From Eubacterium sp. (GTDB lineage: Bacteria; Bacillota; Clostridia; Lachnospirales; Lachnospiraceae): a DNA stretch of 64,000 bases. Every line of letters starts with the position of its first letter. Position 1 is the first letter of the stretch. The DNA lies in NCBI GenBank assembly GCA_017433295.1, contig JAFRHL010000006.1:62001-126000 (forward strand). The letters are read 5' to 3'. Below the pieces are notes generated by a model. It searched no databases. It was not told where the DNA came from and worked only from the letters and a program-made list of their open reading frames with translations. The position numbers and the translations under genes are program-made. Positions 17,209-26,060 of the stretch are shown here, piece after piece.

Positions 17209-18390
17209 CTATTCCACAAGAATCTCTATGCGGTCTTTTGCAGCAAACAAAAGCTTCTGGGCCTCCTCAAGAGTTTCCCCTTTGGTGATAATGTGTCCGA
17301 TCCTGTGAGGGCCGATATGAAACCTGCTTACTTTATCGCCCGGTTTATAATCAAACTGTACCTCATATATATCGTCATTCGGTTCATTTTTGTCTGCCTG
17401 TGAAATGATGACCCCGTCTTTGTCACTCATAAGAAGATGACTGGCGTTTGGTGTAAAAGGAGGCTGGAATCTGAATTCGGGATCTTCGCCCAAAGCTACT
17501 TTCAGGATCTTCTCATAATAGTCAAAACCATAATAGATGGATACAAGCTCGGCCAGACAGGTTGCCCCGCAGCGTCCTCCAAGTTCAAGTACATATGTTT
17601 TTCCGTCTTTGAGGATAAAATCTGCATTAATAGCGCAGTTATCCAGCTTCATGGCGGCTGCGGCACCCCGGAGCTGGAGAAGGGCGTCATCGGTTATTTC
17701 CGCGCTGATCTGATATGGGGCGTAATGTCCGATGGGTACCCCGGTATCTCCATGATAAACATAATCACCGTGAGGAAGGATGAAAGCTATGCTGCCGTTA
17801 TATACAAAAGCCTGGGCACCGAATTCTTCTCCCTCGATAAATTCTTCTACAATAAAATAGTCTTTTTTTGTATTATCCTTTACATATGCCATGGCAGAAG
17901 AAAATTCATCATAAGAATCGACTCTTATGATACCTCTGCTTCCGGAGGAATCCACCGATTTGAAGATCAGAGGGAAATGCAGCGGGGAAATAACCTTCCG
18001 GATGTCAGGATCTGAAAACCATACCTGGCGGAACCGGGCTGTTCGCACCCCTGCTTCCTCGTATTTTGTTTTCATCAGCATCTTGTCGTTTGCGATGCAC
18101 GCAGCTTCATAGGATAGTCCCTTAAGCCCCATCTGATCGCAGACATAACCCACTGTCTGGATACATACGTCGGTTCCGGAGGTGACAATGCCGTCGACCT
18201 TTTCTTTTATACATATTTCAAGGATTTTTTCTTTATCAACGGTGTTTTCGTAATACACCTTGTCAGCCAGCTCGAAGCCGGGGTAATTGCCGGGTATGCT
18301 TGATACGATGGTATATATACCCATTTTCCTTGCTGCATTGATCAGGGGAACCTGATAAATGCCGGCTCCCAGTATCATTATTTTTTTCAT
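17209..18390 (-). CDS. ATP-grasp ligase in polysaccharide cluster
   Basis: A 393-residue ATP-grasp protein: N-terminal Rossmann-like preATP domain (KKIMILGAGIYQVPLI), ATP-grasp domain about 105-300 with FPLIFKSVDSSGSRGI, EEFIEGEEFGAQAF and ELGGRCGAT, and a C-terminal domain. Such enzymes join a carboxylate to an amine through an acyl-phosphate. An ATG at 18420 would overlap the preceding gene and has no ribosome site; GAGGAAGAGGA precedes the ATG at 18390. It is the last gene of the YfhO-wecE-GT2 operon. Acylation of the amino sugar made by WecE is a reasonable guess from context, not shown by sequence. Confidence 0.82.
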   Translation of the reverse strand: MKKIMILGAGIYQVPLINAARKMGIYTIVSSIPGNYPGFELADKVYYENTVDKEKILEICIKEKVDGIVTSGTDVCIQTVGYVCDQMGLKGLSYEAACIANDKMLMKTKYEEAGVRTARFRQVWFSDPDIRKVISPLHFPLIFKSVDSSGSRGIIRVDSYDEFSSAMAYVKDNTKKDYFIVEEFIEGEEFGAQAFVYNGSIAFILPHGDYVYHGDTGVPIGHYAPYQISAEITDDALLQLRGAAAAMKLDNCAINADFILKDGKTYVLELGGRCGATCLAELVSIYYGFDYYEKILKVALGEDPEFRFQPPFTPNASHLLMSDKDGVIISQADKNEPNDDIYEVQFDYKPGDKVSRFHIGPHRIGHIITKGETLEEAQKLLFAAKDRIEILVE

Positions 18391-18394
18391 GTTT

Positions 18395-19336
18395 TTAATC
18401 CTCTTCCTCTTTGTGTTCATATATTTGCCGGATTACAAACTGCGGCTGGTTGTTCATACCCAGGAACATGCGCCCGAGATACTCTCCTATGAGACCCAGA
18501 AAGAGCATGATGATGCCTGAGAAAAAGCAGATGGCACACATCATGGATGGCCAGCCGATGGCCATGGAGGGTACAAGTATCTTGCGTATTACTACGAATA
18601 CTGCTCCTAAAATACTTAATAAAGAAAAGAAGTATCCACAGTAAGTAGCCATCCTTAAGGGAACCACGGAATATCCCATGATGTTTGACCACAACTGGAT
18701 CAGTTTATGAAAGGTATAGCCGGAGCTGCCGACTTCCCTTTCAAAATGTCTGATGGGAATACAGCTGATATTCCGGGTGGTCCTTAAGAACAGTCCCTGA
18801 AGATGGGTGTAGGGACTCTTATATAAAACCACATAATCTCTGACAAAACGACGGATCACCCAGTAACTGGACGTTTTCATGTCTTTCGGTTTGCCGATCA
18901 GGATCCTTACGGTGAAGTAATTGACAAAACTTCCGAAGTTGCGGAAAAGGGAATGTTTTTTTGAAGGATAATATCCATAGACGATATCATAACCCTTTTC
19001 TATCTCATCGAGGAGTAAATGAAGCTGTGAGGGATGGGTCTGCATATCATCGTCCATGGCGATGATATAGTCTCCCGACGCATAATTAAGCCCGGCCATC
19101 ACTGCATTGTGCTGGCCGGAATTGCGGGCGAGAGAAATAGCTTTCACAAAGTAATAATCGTCAGTCAGGGACCGGATGGCATCTAAAGTAGCCCCGTTGT
19201 CCGGGGAGTAGTCATCTACCAGAATAAATTCAAAATCAAAGTGATTCAGACGCCTGAGTTCCTCTGCAGTCATCTCCACAACCTTACGAATTGTCTGTGA
19301 AGACTTGTAGCATGGAATAATTACAGAATATATCAA
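18395..19336 (-). CDS. Family 2 glycosyltransferase, polyprenyl-phosphate sugar type
   Basis: A 313-residue GT2 enzyme of the DPM1/GtrB/ArnC kind. The N-terminal GT-A domain has IIPCYKSSQTI, EFILVDDYSPDN, the DxD motif as MDDDMQTHP and the GxxxxxRxxx region (SSYWVIRRFVRDYV); two C-terminal transmembrane helices (about 233-255 and 267-290) follow. This architecture transfers a sugar from a nucleotide donor to undecaprenyl phosphate on the cytoplasmic side. The YfhO GT-C-like protein upstream could then use that lipid-linked sugar outside the cell. It starts 28 bp after wecE and ends just inside the following gene's ribosome site. Confidence 0.88.
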   Translation of the reverse strand: MIYSVIIPCYKSSQTIRKVVEMTAEELRRLNHFDFEFILVDDYSPDNGATLDAIRSLTDDYYFVKAISLARNSGQHNAVMAGLNYASGDYIIAMDDDMQTHPSQLHLLLDEIEKGYDIVYGYYPSKKHSLFRNFGSFVNYFTVRILIGKPKDMKTSSYWVIRRFVRDYVVLYKSPYTHLQGLFLRTTRNISCIPIRHFEREVGSSGYTFHKLIQLWSNIMGYSVVPLRMATYCGYFFSLLSILGAVFVVIRKILVPSMAIGWPSMMCAICFFSGIIMLFLGLIGEYLGRMFLGMNNQPQFVIRQIYEHKEEED

Positions 19337-19364
19337 AACAGAACCTCCTGTTTTCAGTTAACAA

Positions 19365-20495
19365 TTATTGATTATAGAATTCCCTGATTTTTTCACATAC
19401 CACATAAACCTTCTCAGGCTCCAGTCCGTAGTAGAGAGGCAGACGAAGAAGGCGTTCGCTTTCTGCAGTTGTATAACGGTCTGCTCCGTGGAATCTGCCA
19501 AACCGCTTACCGGCAGGTGCGCTGTGAAGAGGAATATAATGGAATACCGTGGATATTTCATTCTCTTTGAGGAAACGGATCAGGGCTGTCCGTTCTTCCA
19601 GGTCTTTTGCTTTGATATAGTACATATGAGCATTATGTACGCAGCCTTCCGGGATGACAGGGAGATCAAGAAGACCCTGCGCGCGCAAAGGAGAAAGCAG
19701 TTCATGGTAGGTGTTCCAGGTGTTCATACGATTGTCATAGATCTCGTCGGCAAGCTCCAGCTGTGCCCACAGGTAGGCAGCATTCAGCTCACTTGGCAGG
19801 TAAGAAGATCCGGCCTCCACCCAGGTGTACTTATCGATCTCGCCCCGGAAGAACTTGCTTCGGTTCGTGCCCTTTTCGCGGATGATCTCTGCGGGTTCCT
19901 GATTCTTTTTATCCCTGATCAGGAGAGCTCCGCCTTCTCCCATACTGTAGTTTTTTGTTTCATGGAAGCTGAAGCAGCCGAAGTCTCCGATACTTCCGAG
20001 AGCCTGTCCTTTGTAGGAGGACATGACGCCCTGGGCAGCATCTTCGATAACCTTTAAACCATGGCGGCCGGCAATATCCATGATCGTATCCATCTCACAG
20101 GCTACTCCGGCATAATGAACAGGAACAATGGCGCGGGTTTTATCCGTAATGGCATCCTCAATCAAAGACTCATCGATGTTCATGGTGTCCGGGCGGATAT
20201 CTACAAATACTACCTTTGCCCCTCTGAGTACAAATGCATCTGCTGTCGATACAAAGGTGTAGGAAGGCATGATCACTTCATCACCGGGTTTAATATCACA
20301 TAAAAGCGCGGCCATTTCTGTTGCGTGGGTACAGGAGGTGGTCAATAATGCCTTGGCTGTACCGGTCTTTTTTTCAATCCACTCATTGCAGCGTCTGGTA
20401 AAAATACCATCTCCGCTGATTTTATGATTATGGATCGCCTGATCTATATATTCGTTTTCTTTTCCTGTGTAAGGGGGAATATTAAAATTAATCAT
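19365..20495 (-). CDS. wecE: dTDP-4-amino-4,6-dideoxygalactose transaminase
   Basis: A 377-residue PLP enzyme of the DegT/DnrJ/EryC1 family that matches WecE (RffA) strongly along its whole length: MINFNIPPYTG start, GDGIFTRRC, PGDEVIMPSYTFVSTADAF, VHYAGVACEMD, and the PLP Lys in SFHETKNY, then FHYIPLHSAPAG. It converts dTDP-4-keto-6-deoxyglucose to dTDP-4-amino-4,6-dideoxygalactose (Fuc4N) with glutamate. The frame extends upstream to 20633, but AGAGGAG just before the ATG at 20495 and homology fix the start. The dTDP-sugar supply genes (rmlA, rmlB) are not in the window. Confidence 0.92.
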   Translation of the reverse strand: MINFNIPPYTGKENEYIDQAIHNHKISGDGIFTRRCNEWIEKKTGTAKALLTTSCTHATEMAALLCDIKPGDEVIMPSYTFVSTADAFVLRGAKVVFVDIRPDTMNIDESLIEDAITDKTRAIVPVHYAGVACEMDTIMDIAGRHGLKVIEDAAQGVMSSYKGQALGSIGDFGCFSFHETKNYSMGEGGALLIRDKKNQEPAEIIREKGTNRSKFFRGEIDKYTWVEAGSSYLPSELNAAYLWAQLELADEIYDNRMNTWNTYHELLSPLRAQGLLDLPVIPEGCVHNAHMYYIKAKDLEERTALIRFLKENEISTVFHYIPLHSAPAGKRFGRFHGADRYTTAESERLLRLPLYYGLEPEKVYVVCEKIREFYNQ

Positions 20496-20554
20496 AAAGG
20501 CTCCTCTTTTCTGATTTTTATTTATTATAACAAATCCATGATGGAATGTATAGT

Positions 20555-23350
20555 TTATCTGTTTTTGTTCCTGCACTTTTCTCGTTTTTTCTGCAAATAC
20601 ATTACCAGAAGCAGGAGAAATACATACCAGCATAAAACTGTTATGGCGATACCGATGCGGATTCCGGGAGAGTGATACTTAAGTGTGACCCTGTGTGCTC
20701 CTTCCGGTACTACGATTCCCATGTAAAGGGTGTTCAATCTGTAAAGTTTTGTTTTTTCTCCGTCAATAAATGCGGACCAGCCCACATGGCAGGGCACCGA
20801 AAATGCGATGATCCTTTTGTGGCCGGTATTTGACTCTGCTTCGATCATATTTGTGCTGAAGGTGATATCAGTCAGCGCATCTTTTTTCAGATTTGCAATG
20901 GAATCCTTATAAGTGTCCATGGAAACATAGTATACTTCAAAGTCTTCAATTGTATAGTCTGCAATGCCGCTGAATGAAATGTGTCCGTTGATTACTTCGG
21001 TGTCGTGGTAATAACCCAGATTTACCAGATAGTCTGTCATGCCAAGGCCATAGGTGTCGGCCTTGTTACGGATAATGGCCCGCTTTTTGATTTTATCGGT
21101 AAATACGTTAATGTCCTTGCGGATCTTTTTTGAATAAGAGACACCCTTCAGCCTCAGGTATACTTCACAGTTACTTTTGGAACTGGTCGTAAAATGAATC
21201 TGCGGGTTTTTTGCTGCAGCGGGATCACCGGCGTCATTCTCCGGGACCCAGTCAGCCGGAACGATCCTGGTTGCCTTATAGGTGTTTCCTTTTTTCACTA
21301 TTCCCTCATCGATGCCGGTAATGGTAAAGGTCCCTTTACTGATGGCGCCCAGAAGGGTGGAAGGGTCGGCAGAAGGAAAATCCGAAAAGTCTTTCAACTC
21401 CTTATCCGGGATAACAGCAGCATTTAACTGCACCTCTTGTTTTTCCAGGCCGGAGAGCTTGTCGTATTCTGACTGGCTGACGACCCGGTCGTAATTGTAG
21501 CCTACAGGCAAAATATATTTGTTTTTGTAGACGTCATAGTTGTCAGAGTGTCCGGATACATCCTGATCCAGTTCAAAACCGTAAGGAACATTCTGGGCGT
21601 TGTTTTTAAAGGTGATAAAATATTTCACACATGCAAGAGCTTCCTGGGCGGTCCGGTTGTCCAGAAATAGGGTACGGTTGAGGGCGCTGATTCCGGTGTT
21701 CTCAGTTTCCTTATAATATGAGATGGTATTGGACCCTATGGTACTGTTGTATAATGAGATCCCGTTATATCCGAGGGCAACGGGGACATTATTATAGTTA
21801 TTAAACATCATATCCGTATCATTACGGTAAAAGCTGTCATCCTCTATTTTGCCCAGCAGCTTATACCGGGAGGAAACAAAATAATTATTTGCGGTGGCCT
21901 CATTTTGGAATTCATTGACAAGATTTCCGTATTTCTGACTGTTCATATAGTAGCCGTTCAATGCTGCAGAGACACATAGAATGAGGATCAGTACGTATCC
22001 GGAAACGGTCCTGTTTTTTATGGGCAGCAGTCTGACCAGTCCGATGAGGATCGTAGTTGCTGTTAACATAAACAGTGCCAGTAAATAGGCGCGATTATTG
22101 GGGACTCTGATATATACCGCTAATCCGTATAGAATATTTACAGCCGCGAGAATGATATACTCAGCCAGTGATATCTCATAAATTGCAGAAAAATACGTAA
22201 TGACTATAACGGCGATCAGGAACACAAATCCAAAAGACCACCGGTTATTTACAGTACTGAATCCGGAAAATACATAGCCGAAAAACGGGACCATCAAAAA
22301 CAGCAGCCCCAGAAGAAAAGCGGGAATCAGTACCCGGTTTTTCTTTTTCCGGTCTGTAAACATCAATACCAGGGCAGGGATAGTCAGTATACCTGTCGAA
22401 ATCGTAGTAAGGGCGGCACTCTGGCGGATCGGAGCAATCAGTGATAAAAACAGACTAACCGGCCTGTATTTCCCGTATGTCAGAAAACTGCCTATGGCCG
22501 AAGCCTTGTTGCCCCCTGAACTTCTTGCTGATAAAAAGAAGCTGGCAACGGAAGGAATAAAGAAGATCGTAGCCATGCCGCAGCCCAGGAGGTAGGACAG
22601 AATGATCCTCTGGCACATACTGAGAAAACCTCTGACCCGGTCTTTCCTGCACAGGCCCGGGAAACGCAAAAGAGCATAAATCCCCATGATCAGGGTATTC
22701 ATATATAAAAAGTAGTAGCTGGCCATCAGGGATACCGCTACAATAAAGGAGAAAAACAGAATGCTTTTCTGCCGCATGACCTGCTCAAGACCGATGAGGA
22801 GCAGGGGAAGCATGATTGCCGCCACCACAAACTGAGGGTGCCTTTCTACCTGATAAAAGGTATAAGTGCTGAAGGTGTAGGTCAGGGATCCGGCCAGTAC
22901 AGGCAGATGCTCCTGTTTCAGGTAAAAGCCGTAGCATGAGAAGGAGATCCCTATCAGATAAATACGCAGTATGGTCAGCAGATTATACAGCTTGGAGGTC
23001 CCCCTGGTGCCGTAGATCAAAAAGATACCCATAAACTGCATGGGCTCTGTTTTAAAGAAATTACGGATATCGTTACCCATTCCGATATGAAAATCATACA
23101 TGGGGATTGTGACTGTGCCGGTCAGGATCTGTTTTATTAGCTGTCTCAGATATCTTCCCGTATATTGAAGCCATAGCATATATTGCGGGACACCGTCAAT
23201 TTTCCAGATAAGACTTTTTTCAGAACCGATAAAAGGATGAAATACGACAAAGCATATTGCTATAAATAGGAGGGTATATACACAATAATATCGAGCAAGA
23301 TCCCTGAAACGTTTATCGGAAAAAACAGAGTGTTTTAATTTATTTTTCAT
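20555..23350 (-). CDS. yfhO: YfhO family multi-pass membrane protein
   Basis: A 931-residue protein with about 12-13 membrane helices in the first 500 residues, a large extracytoplasmic C-terminal region (about 500-890) and one final helix followed by a basic tail. Length, order and sequence style match the YfhO family (PF09586), GT-C-like glycosyltransferases that add sugars from polyprenyl carriers to teichoic acids or other surface glycans. It is first in the minus-strand operon and has its own promoter (23390-23418). AGGAG precedes the ATG at 23350. With the GT2 and WecE it forms a likely three-step route for decorating a surface polymer with a 4-amino sugar. Confidence 0.85.
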   Translation of the reverse strand: MKNKLKHSVFSDKRFRDLARYYCVYTLLFIAICFVVFHPFIGSEKSLIWKIDGVPQYMLWLQYTGRYLRQLIKQILTGTVTIPMYDFHIGMGNDIRNFFKTEPMQFMGIFLIYGTRGTSKLYNLLTILRIYLIGISFSCYGFYLKQEHLPVLAGSLTYTFSTYTFYQVERHPQFVVAAIMLPLLLIGLEQVMRQKSILFFSFIVAVSLMASYYFLYMNTLIMGIYALLRFPGLCRKDRVRGFLSMCQRIILSYLLGCGMATIFFIPSVASFFLSARSSGGNKASAIGSFLTYGKYRPVSLFLSLIAPIRQSAALTTISTGILTIPALVLMFTDRKKKNRVLIPAFLLGLLFLMVPFFGYVFSGFSTVNNRWSFGFVFLIAVIVITYFSAIYEISLAEYIILAAVNILYGLAVYIRVPNNRAYLLALFMLTATTILIGLVRLLPIKNRTVSGYVLILILCVSAALNGYYMNSQKYGNLVNEFQNEATANNYFVSSRYKLLGKIEDDSFYRNDTDMMFNNYNNVPVALGYNGISLYNSTIGSNTISYYKETENTGISALNRTLFLDNRTAQEALACVKYFITFKNNAQNVPYGFELDQDVSGHSDNYDVYKNKYILPVGYNYDRVVSQSEYDKLSGLEKQEVQLNAAVIPDKELKDFSDFPSADPSTLLGAISKGTFTITGIDEGIVKKGNTYKATRIVPADWVPENDAGDPAAAKNPQIHFTTSSKSNCEVYLRLKGVSYSKKIRKDINVFTDKIKKRAIIRNKADTYGLGMTDYLVNLGYYHDTEVINGHISFSGIADYTIEDFEVYYVSMDTYKDSIANLKKDALTDITFSTNMIEAESNTGHKRIIAFSVPCHVGWSAFIDGEKTKLYRLNTLYMGIVVPEGAHRVTLKYHSPGIRIGIAITVLCWYVFLLLLVMYLQKKREKCRNKNR

Positions 23351-23389
23351 ATAGGTATGATTCTCCTGTTGCTTAAAATAGTTATAAGT

Positions 23390-23418
23390 ATTTTAATCTA
23401 TAGCAATAATTTTTGCAA
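23390..23418 (-). promoter_or_regulatory. Sigma-A promoter of the yfhO-wecE-GT2 operon
   Basis: On the minus strand TTGCAA (23418-23413), 17-bp spacer, TAAAAT (23395-23390), about 40 bp before the start codon. Confidence 0.5.
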
Positions 23419-23428
23419 CAACCCGGAC

Positions 23429-23457
23429 GTATAAAATTCTTTAAAAAACAGATAATA
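23429..23457 (+). promoter_or_regulatory. Possible sigma-G promoter of spoVT
   Basis: GTATA (23429-23433), 17-bp spacer, GATAATA (23451-23457), close to the sigma-G pattern GnATA / CATnnTA; spoVT is a sigma-G gene in Bacillus. The match is partial. Confidence 0.35.
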
Positions 23458-23499
23458 GAGTTAGTATATTTTATGGGATCTGTAAAGGAGTATTATTAA

Positions 23500-24045
23500 A
23501 TGAAAGCAACTGGGGTCGTGAGAAAAATAGATGATCTGGGGAGGATCGTGATACCGAAAGAGATCAGAAAAACTTTGAAAGTGAAGGAAGGCATGCCGCT
23601 TGAAATTTTTACTGACCAGGCGGGGGATATTGTGTTGAGAAAGTATCTCCCTTTCTCGGAATATACATCTATTGCGGCAGAATATGCGGAGTCCCTTCTT
23701 TTGCAGACAGGAGCCGCAACTGTAATTACAGACCGGGAAAAGGTGATTGCCTCGGCAGGATGCCGGAAAAGAATACCTGTGGGGGTACAGATCTCCGAGA
23801 GTCTGGAAAAAATACTTGATGACCGGAACGAACAGCTTCCCCTTTCTGCGAAAAACCGGACCATTCCGGTGATAGAAGGCATGGAAGCAGTGGAGCAGGT
23901 TTTCAGCATTATTAGAAGCGGAGGAGAGATCCTTGGGGCGGTATTCCTGCTGGCCAGAGATCCTGCGGGAAGAAAACCGGGGGAGACGGAGAAAAAGCTG
24001 ACGGCTGTGGCGGCAGAATTTCTGGGCAGGCAGGCGGCGGTATGA
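23500..24045 (+). CDS. spoVT: Stage V sporulation protein T, AbrB-type regulator
   Basis: 181 residues with the SpoVT architecture: N-terminal AbrB swapped-hairpin DNA-binding domain (MKATGVVRKIDDLGRIVIPKEI) followed by a GAF-like domain (about 60-178). SpoVT tunes forespore gene expression late in sporulation. AAAGGAG precedes the ATG. It stands at the head of the conserved spoVT-yabPQ-divIC-spoIIE-tilS-hpt-ftsH neighbourhood. The terminator directly after separates it from the convergent rqcP-hup pair. Confidence 0.95.
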   Translation: MKATGVVRKIDDLGRIVIPKEIRKTLKVKEGMPLEIFTDQAGDIVLRKYLPFSEYTSIAAEYAESLLLQTGAATVITDREKVIASAGCRKRIPVGVQISESLEKILDDRNEQLPLSAKNRTIPVIEGMEAVEQVFSIIRSGGEILGAVFLLARDPAGRKPGETEKKLTAVAAEFLGRQAAV

Positions 24046-24064
24046 GATTTCCGGGAACGAGTAA

Positions 24065-24104
24065 AAAAGAGCTGTTCGGTCATACATACCGAAACAGCTC
24101 TTTT
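24065..24104. terminator. Bidirectional intrinsic terminator
   Basis: AAAAGAGCTG...CAGCTCTTTT hairpin (arms about 24065-24080 and 24088-24104, one bulged T), T-rich on both sides. It serves spoVT and the convergent rqcP gene, whose stop codon lies in it. Confidence 0.85.
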
Positions 24105-24337
24105 GCTTCTTCTTTTTTGGCAGTATCTTTTACATCTAATATCTCTGCCTTCACGCTTCTGTTGCCAAATTGTATCTCGATCAGGTCCCCGGCTTTGACA
24201 GGAAGTCCTGCCTTGGCAACCTTGCCGTTTACCAGTACTCTGCCTGCATCGCAGGCTTCATTGGCCACGGTTCTTCGTTTGATGAGCCGTGATACCTTAA
24301 GAAATTTATCCAGTCTTATGGGAATCACCTTCCACAT
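24080..24337 (-). CDS. rqcP: S4-domain RNA-binding protein RqcP (YabO)
   Basis: About 80-85 residues, one S4 domain: RLDKFLKVSRLIKRRTVANE, then VNGKVAKAGLPVKAGD. RqcP works with RqcH in ribosome-associated quality control, binding the 50S subunit during C-terminal tailing. Homologues normally start at the MRLDKF position; here that codon is ATA, so the start is the GTG at 24328 or the ATG at 24337, neither with a strong ribosome site. It follows hup by 4 nt, so translational coupling is likely. In Bacillus yabO lies next to yabP in the same direction; here the hup-rqcP pair points away from yabP. Confidence 0.9.
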   Translation of the reverse strand: MWKVIPIRLDKFLKVSRLIKRRTVANEACDAGRVLVNGKVAKAGLPVKAGDLIEIQFGNRSVKAEILDVKDTAKKEEAKELFRYV

Positions 24338-24341
24338 TCCA

Positions 24342-24617
24342 TCAGTTGTTTACTTTGTCCTTTAATGCTTTCATTGCTTTGAACTTGGGAGCCTTGGAAG
24401 CGGCAATTGTGATGGTCTCTTTGGTTCTGGGATTAATGCCCTGGCGTTCTGCACGCTCAGATACTTCAAAAGTGCCGAAGCCTGCAAGCTGAACCTTCTC
24501 ACCTTTTCCCAGTTCGTCCCCAACTACCTCGATGAAAGCCTTTAAAGCTTTATCTGTATCAGCTTTTGATAACTGTGTTCTTTCTGCAATAGCTGCAATC
24601 AATTCTGTTTTATTCAT
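24342..24617 (-). CDS. hup: HU family DNA-binding protein
   Basis: A 91-residue HU (MNKTELIAAIAERTQLS..., VQLAGFGTFEVSERAERQGINPRT with the DNA-binding beta arm). It forms dimers that bend and compact the chromosome. The frame extends upstream, but GAAGGAGAAG before the ATG at 24617 and family length set the start. It is cotranscribed with rqcP. Confidence 0.96.
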   Translation of the reverse strand: MNKTELIAAIAERTQLSKADTDKALKAFIEVVGDELGKGEKVQLAGFGTFEVSERAERQGINPRTKETITIAASKAPKFKAMKALKDKVNN

Positions 24618-24660
24618 GATCTTCTCCTTCCCAAAATGCTTGTGTATAGTTTTAAACAGG

Positions 24661-24689
24661 ATTATAAACACTATAACATTTCTCAATCG
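24661..24689 (-). promoter_or_regulatory. Promoter of hup-rqcP
   Basis: A perfect -10 TATAAT on the minus strand (24666-24661) about 45 bp before hup; the -35 at 17-bp spacing (CGATTG) is weak. Confidence 0.45.
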
Positions 24690-24776
24690 ATCGAAAACAT
24701 AAGAAAAGTTACAATGAAATGCTTTACTATTTATAACGGTTTAAAAGGTATTTGTCAAGAAGTTTCGGCCTTATAA

Positions 24777-24804
24777 CATATTTTTTATTGGAATGACATA
24801 TAAA
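24777..24804 (+). promoter_or_regulatory. Candidate sigma-E promoter of yabPQ
   Basis: CATATT (24777-24782), 14-bp spacer, CATATAAA (24797-24804). This fits the sigma-E pattern (TCATATT / CATACAAT), and yabP/yabQ are sigma-E genes in Bacillus. Predicted start of transcription is near 24811, ahead of the ribosome site. Confidence 0.6.
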
Positions 24805-24838
24805 TAGAGACAAACAGGGCTGCCGAAAGGGTACAGGT

Positions 24839-25120
24839 GTGGAAGAACATATTAAAAAAAACCATAAAATAGCTATATATAACAGAGGAACCGGTATGAT
24901 CAGCGGGGTAAAGGAGGTCATTTCCTTTGACCCCAATGAGATCATACTGGATACTGAGCAGGGGGTGCTGGCCATACAGGGAGAAGATCTGCATGTGACC
25001 AGACTGACGGTAGAAAAAGGCGAGGTTGAGCTTGATGGCATCGTAAACAGCTTTATGTACTCGGATACAGGATTCGGCAATGAGAAGAAGACCGGGATCA
25101 TAAGGAGGCTCTTCGGCTGA
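24839..25120 (+). CDS. yabP: Sporulation protein YabP
   Basis: 93 residues, GTG start. YabP/YqfC family: IYNRGTGMISGVKEVISFDPNEIILDT is the family's beta-rich pattern, ending with the conserved short basic tail (IIRRLFG). In Bacillus it is made in the mother cell and needed with YabQ for spore cortex formation. It is followed by yabQ with one base between stop and ATG. Confidence 0.9.
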   Translation: MEEHIKKNHKIAIYNRGTGMISGVKEVISFDPNEIILDTEQGVLAIQGEDLHVTRLTVEKGEVELDGIVNSFMYSDTGFGNEKKTGIIRRLFG

Positions 25121-25121
25121 A

Positions 25122-25556
25122 ATGAGTGAAATGTCGGTTTTGCAGGGCAGGATATTCTGCTGCTGCCTGGTCTGCGGATTGTTTACGGGATTGTGGTATG
25201 ATTTGTTAAGAACTCTGAGGATGATGATCAGACATAATGATTTCTGGGTGCAGGTGGAAGATATTATGTTTATATTTACTGCCGCCACAGGATTATTTGT
25301 TCTGATACATAAATACAATCATGGAAGTATAAGACTGTATATCTTACTGGGTACAGCTCTGGGAATCCTTGTCTACAGGGCAGTTTTTCATCCTCTGACA
25401 GGTTACCTGCTGAAAAAATTAATGACGGCAATATTGAATGTGTTAAAAATTCTGGTTATAATACTTGTGTGGCCTGCAAAAAAAACAATCAAATGTATTT
25501 ATATCATATTGAAAAATACTTTCAGAACAGTTAGAATGATTAACAGCAGAATGTAA
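25122..25556 (+). CDS. yabQ: Spore cortex biosynthesis protein YabQ
   Basis: 144 residues with three to four hydrophobic helices (about 8-25, 45-62, 70-88, 100-120), opening GRIFCCCLVCGLFTGLWYDL, which matches YabQ (G.. .G..YD..R). It is a membrane protein of the mother cell required for the spore cortex. It is translationally coupled to yabP. The tail is Lys/Arg-rich. Confidence 0.9.
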   Translation: MSEMSVLQGRIFCCCLVCGLFTGLWYDLLRTLRMMIRHNDFWVQVEDIMFIFTAATGLFVLIHKYNHGSIRLYILLGTALGILVYRAVFHPLTGYLLKKLMTAILNVLKILVIILVWPAKKTIKCIYIILKNTFRTVRMINSRM

Positions 25557-25570
25557 CAGAGGTTATTTAT

Positions 25571-25966
25571 ATGAAAAAAAAGAGAAAAAACAGCAGACAG
25601 TTTAATGATAAATTTAAAAAGAAGTTCTTTACTGTAAAGTCAGCCATCATTATGGTACTGACAATGATGATCGTATTATTCCTGGGATTTGGCGGGATAC
25701 ATCAGAAAAGACAGGCAGACAGGTATCGGGATACCATAGAAGAACTGTCTTCCGAGGTAAAGCAGATCAAAGATACGAATAAATCTCTGGAAAAAGAAAA
25801 GAAAAACGTCTCTTCCGATGAATTTAAAGAGCGCATGGCCAGGGAAAAGCTGGGTCTTGTGGGCAAAGACGAGTACGTAGTAAAAGAGTCTGATGATGAA
25901 AAGGCCGTTCCCGGCCAGAAGACTTCACAGGATAAGGAGAATACGGAAGAGAAGTCCGAAGAATAA
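25571..25966 (+). CDS. divIC: Septum formation initiator, DivIC/FtsB family
   Basis: 131 residues: a basic cytoplasmic tail, one membrane helix (about 24-45), then a coiled coil (about 47-85, QADRYRDTIEELSSEVKQI) and the family motif FKERMAREKLGLVGKDEYVV. It is a bitopic divisome protein that works with FtsL/DivIB to activate septal wall synthesis. An acidic tail ends it. The gene position after yabQ is conserved in Bacillus and Clostridia. Confidence 0.92.
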   Translation: MKKKRKNSRQFNDKFKKKFFTVKSAIIMVLTMMIVLFLGFGGIHQKRQADRYRDTIEELSSEVKQIKDTNKSLEKEKKNVSSDEFKERMAREKLGLVGKDEYVVKESDDEKAVPGQKTSQDKENTEEKSEE

Positions 25967-26060
25967 TTCCGCCGGGTTTACATGGGAAAGACAGACCGTT
26001 TTTTTAAAAATTGTATTGACTTTTTTCAATAAAGATGATATCATGTCGTCTGTTGAGTCT

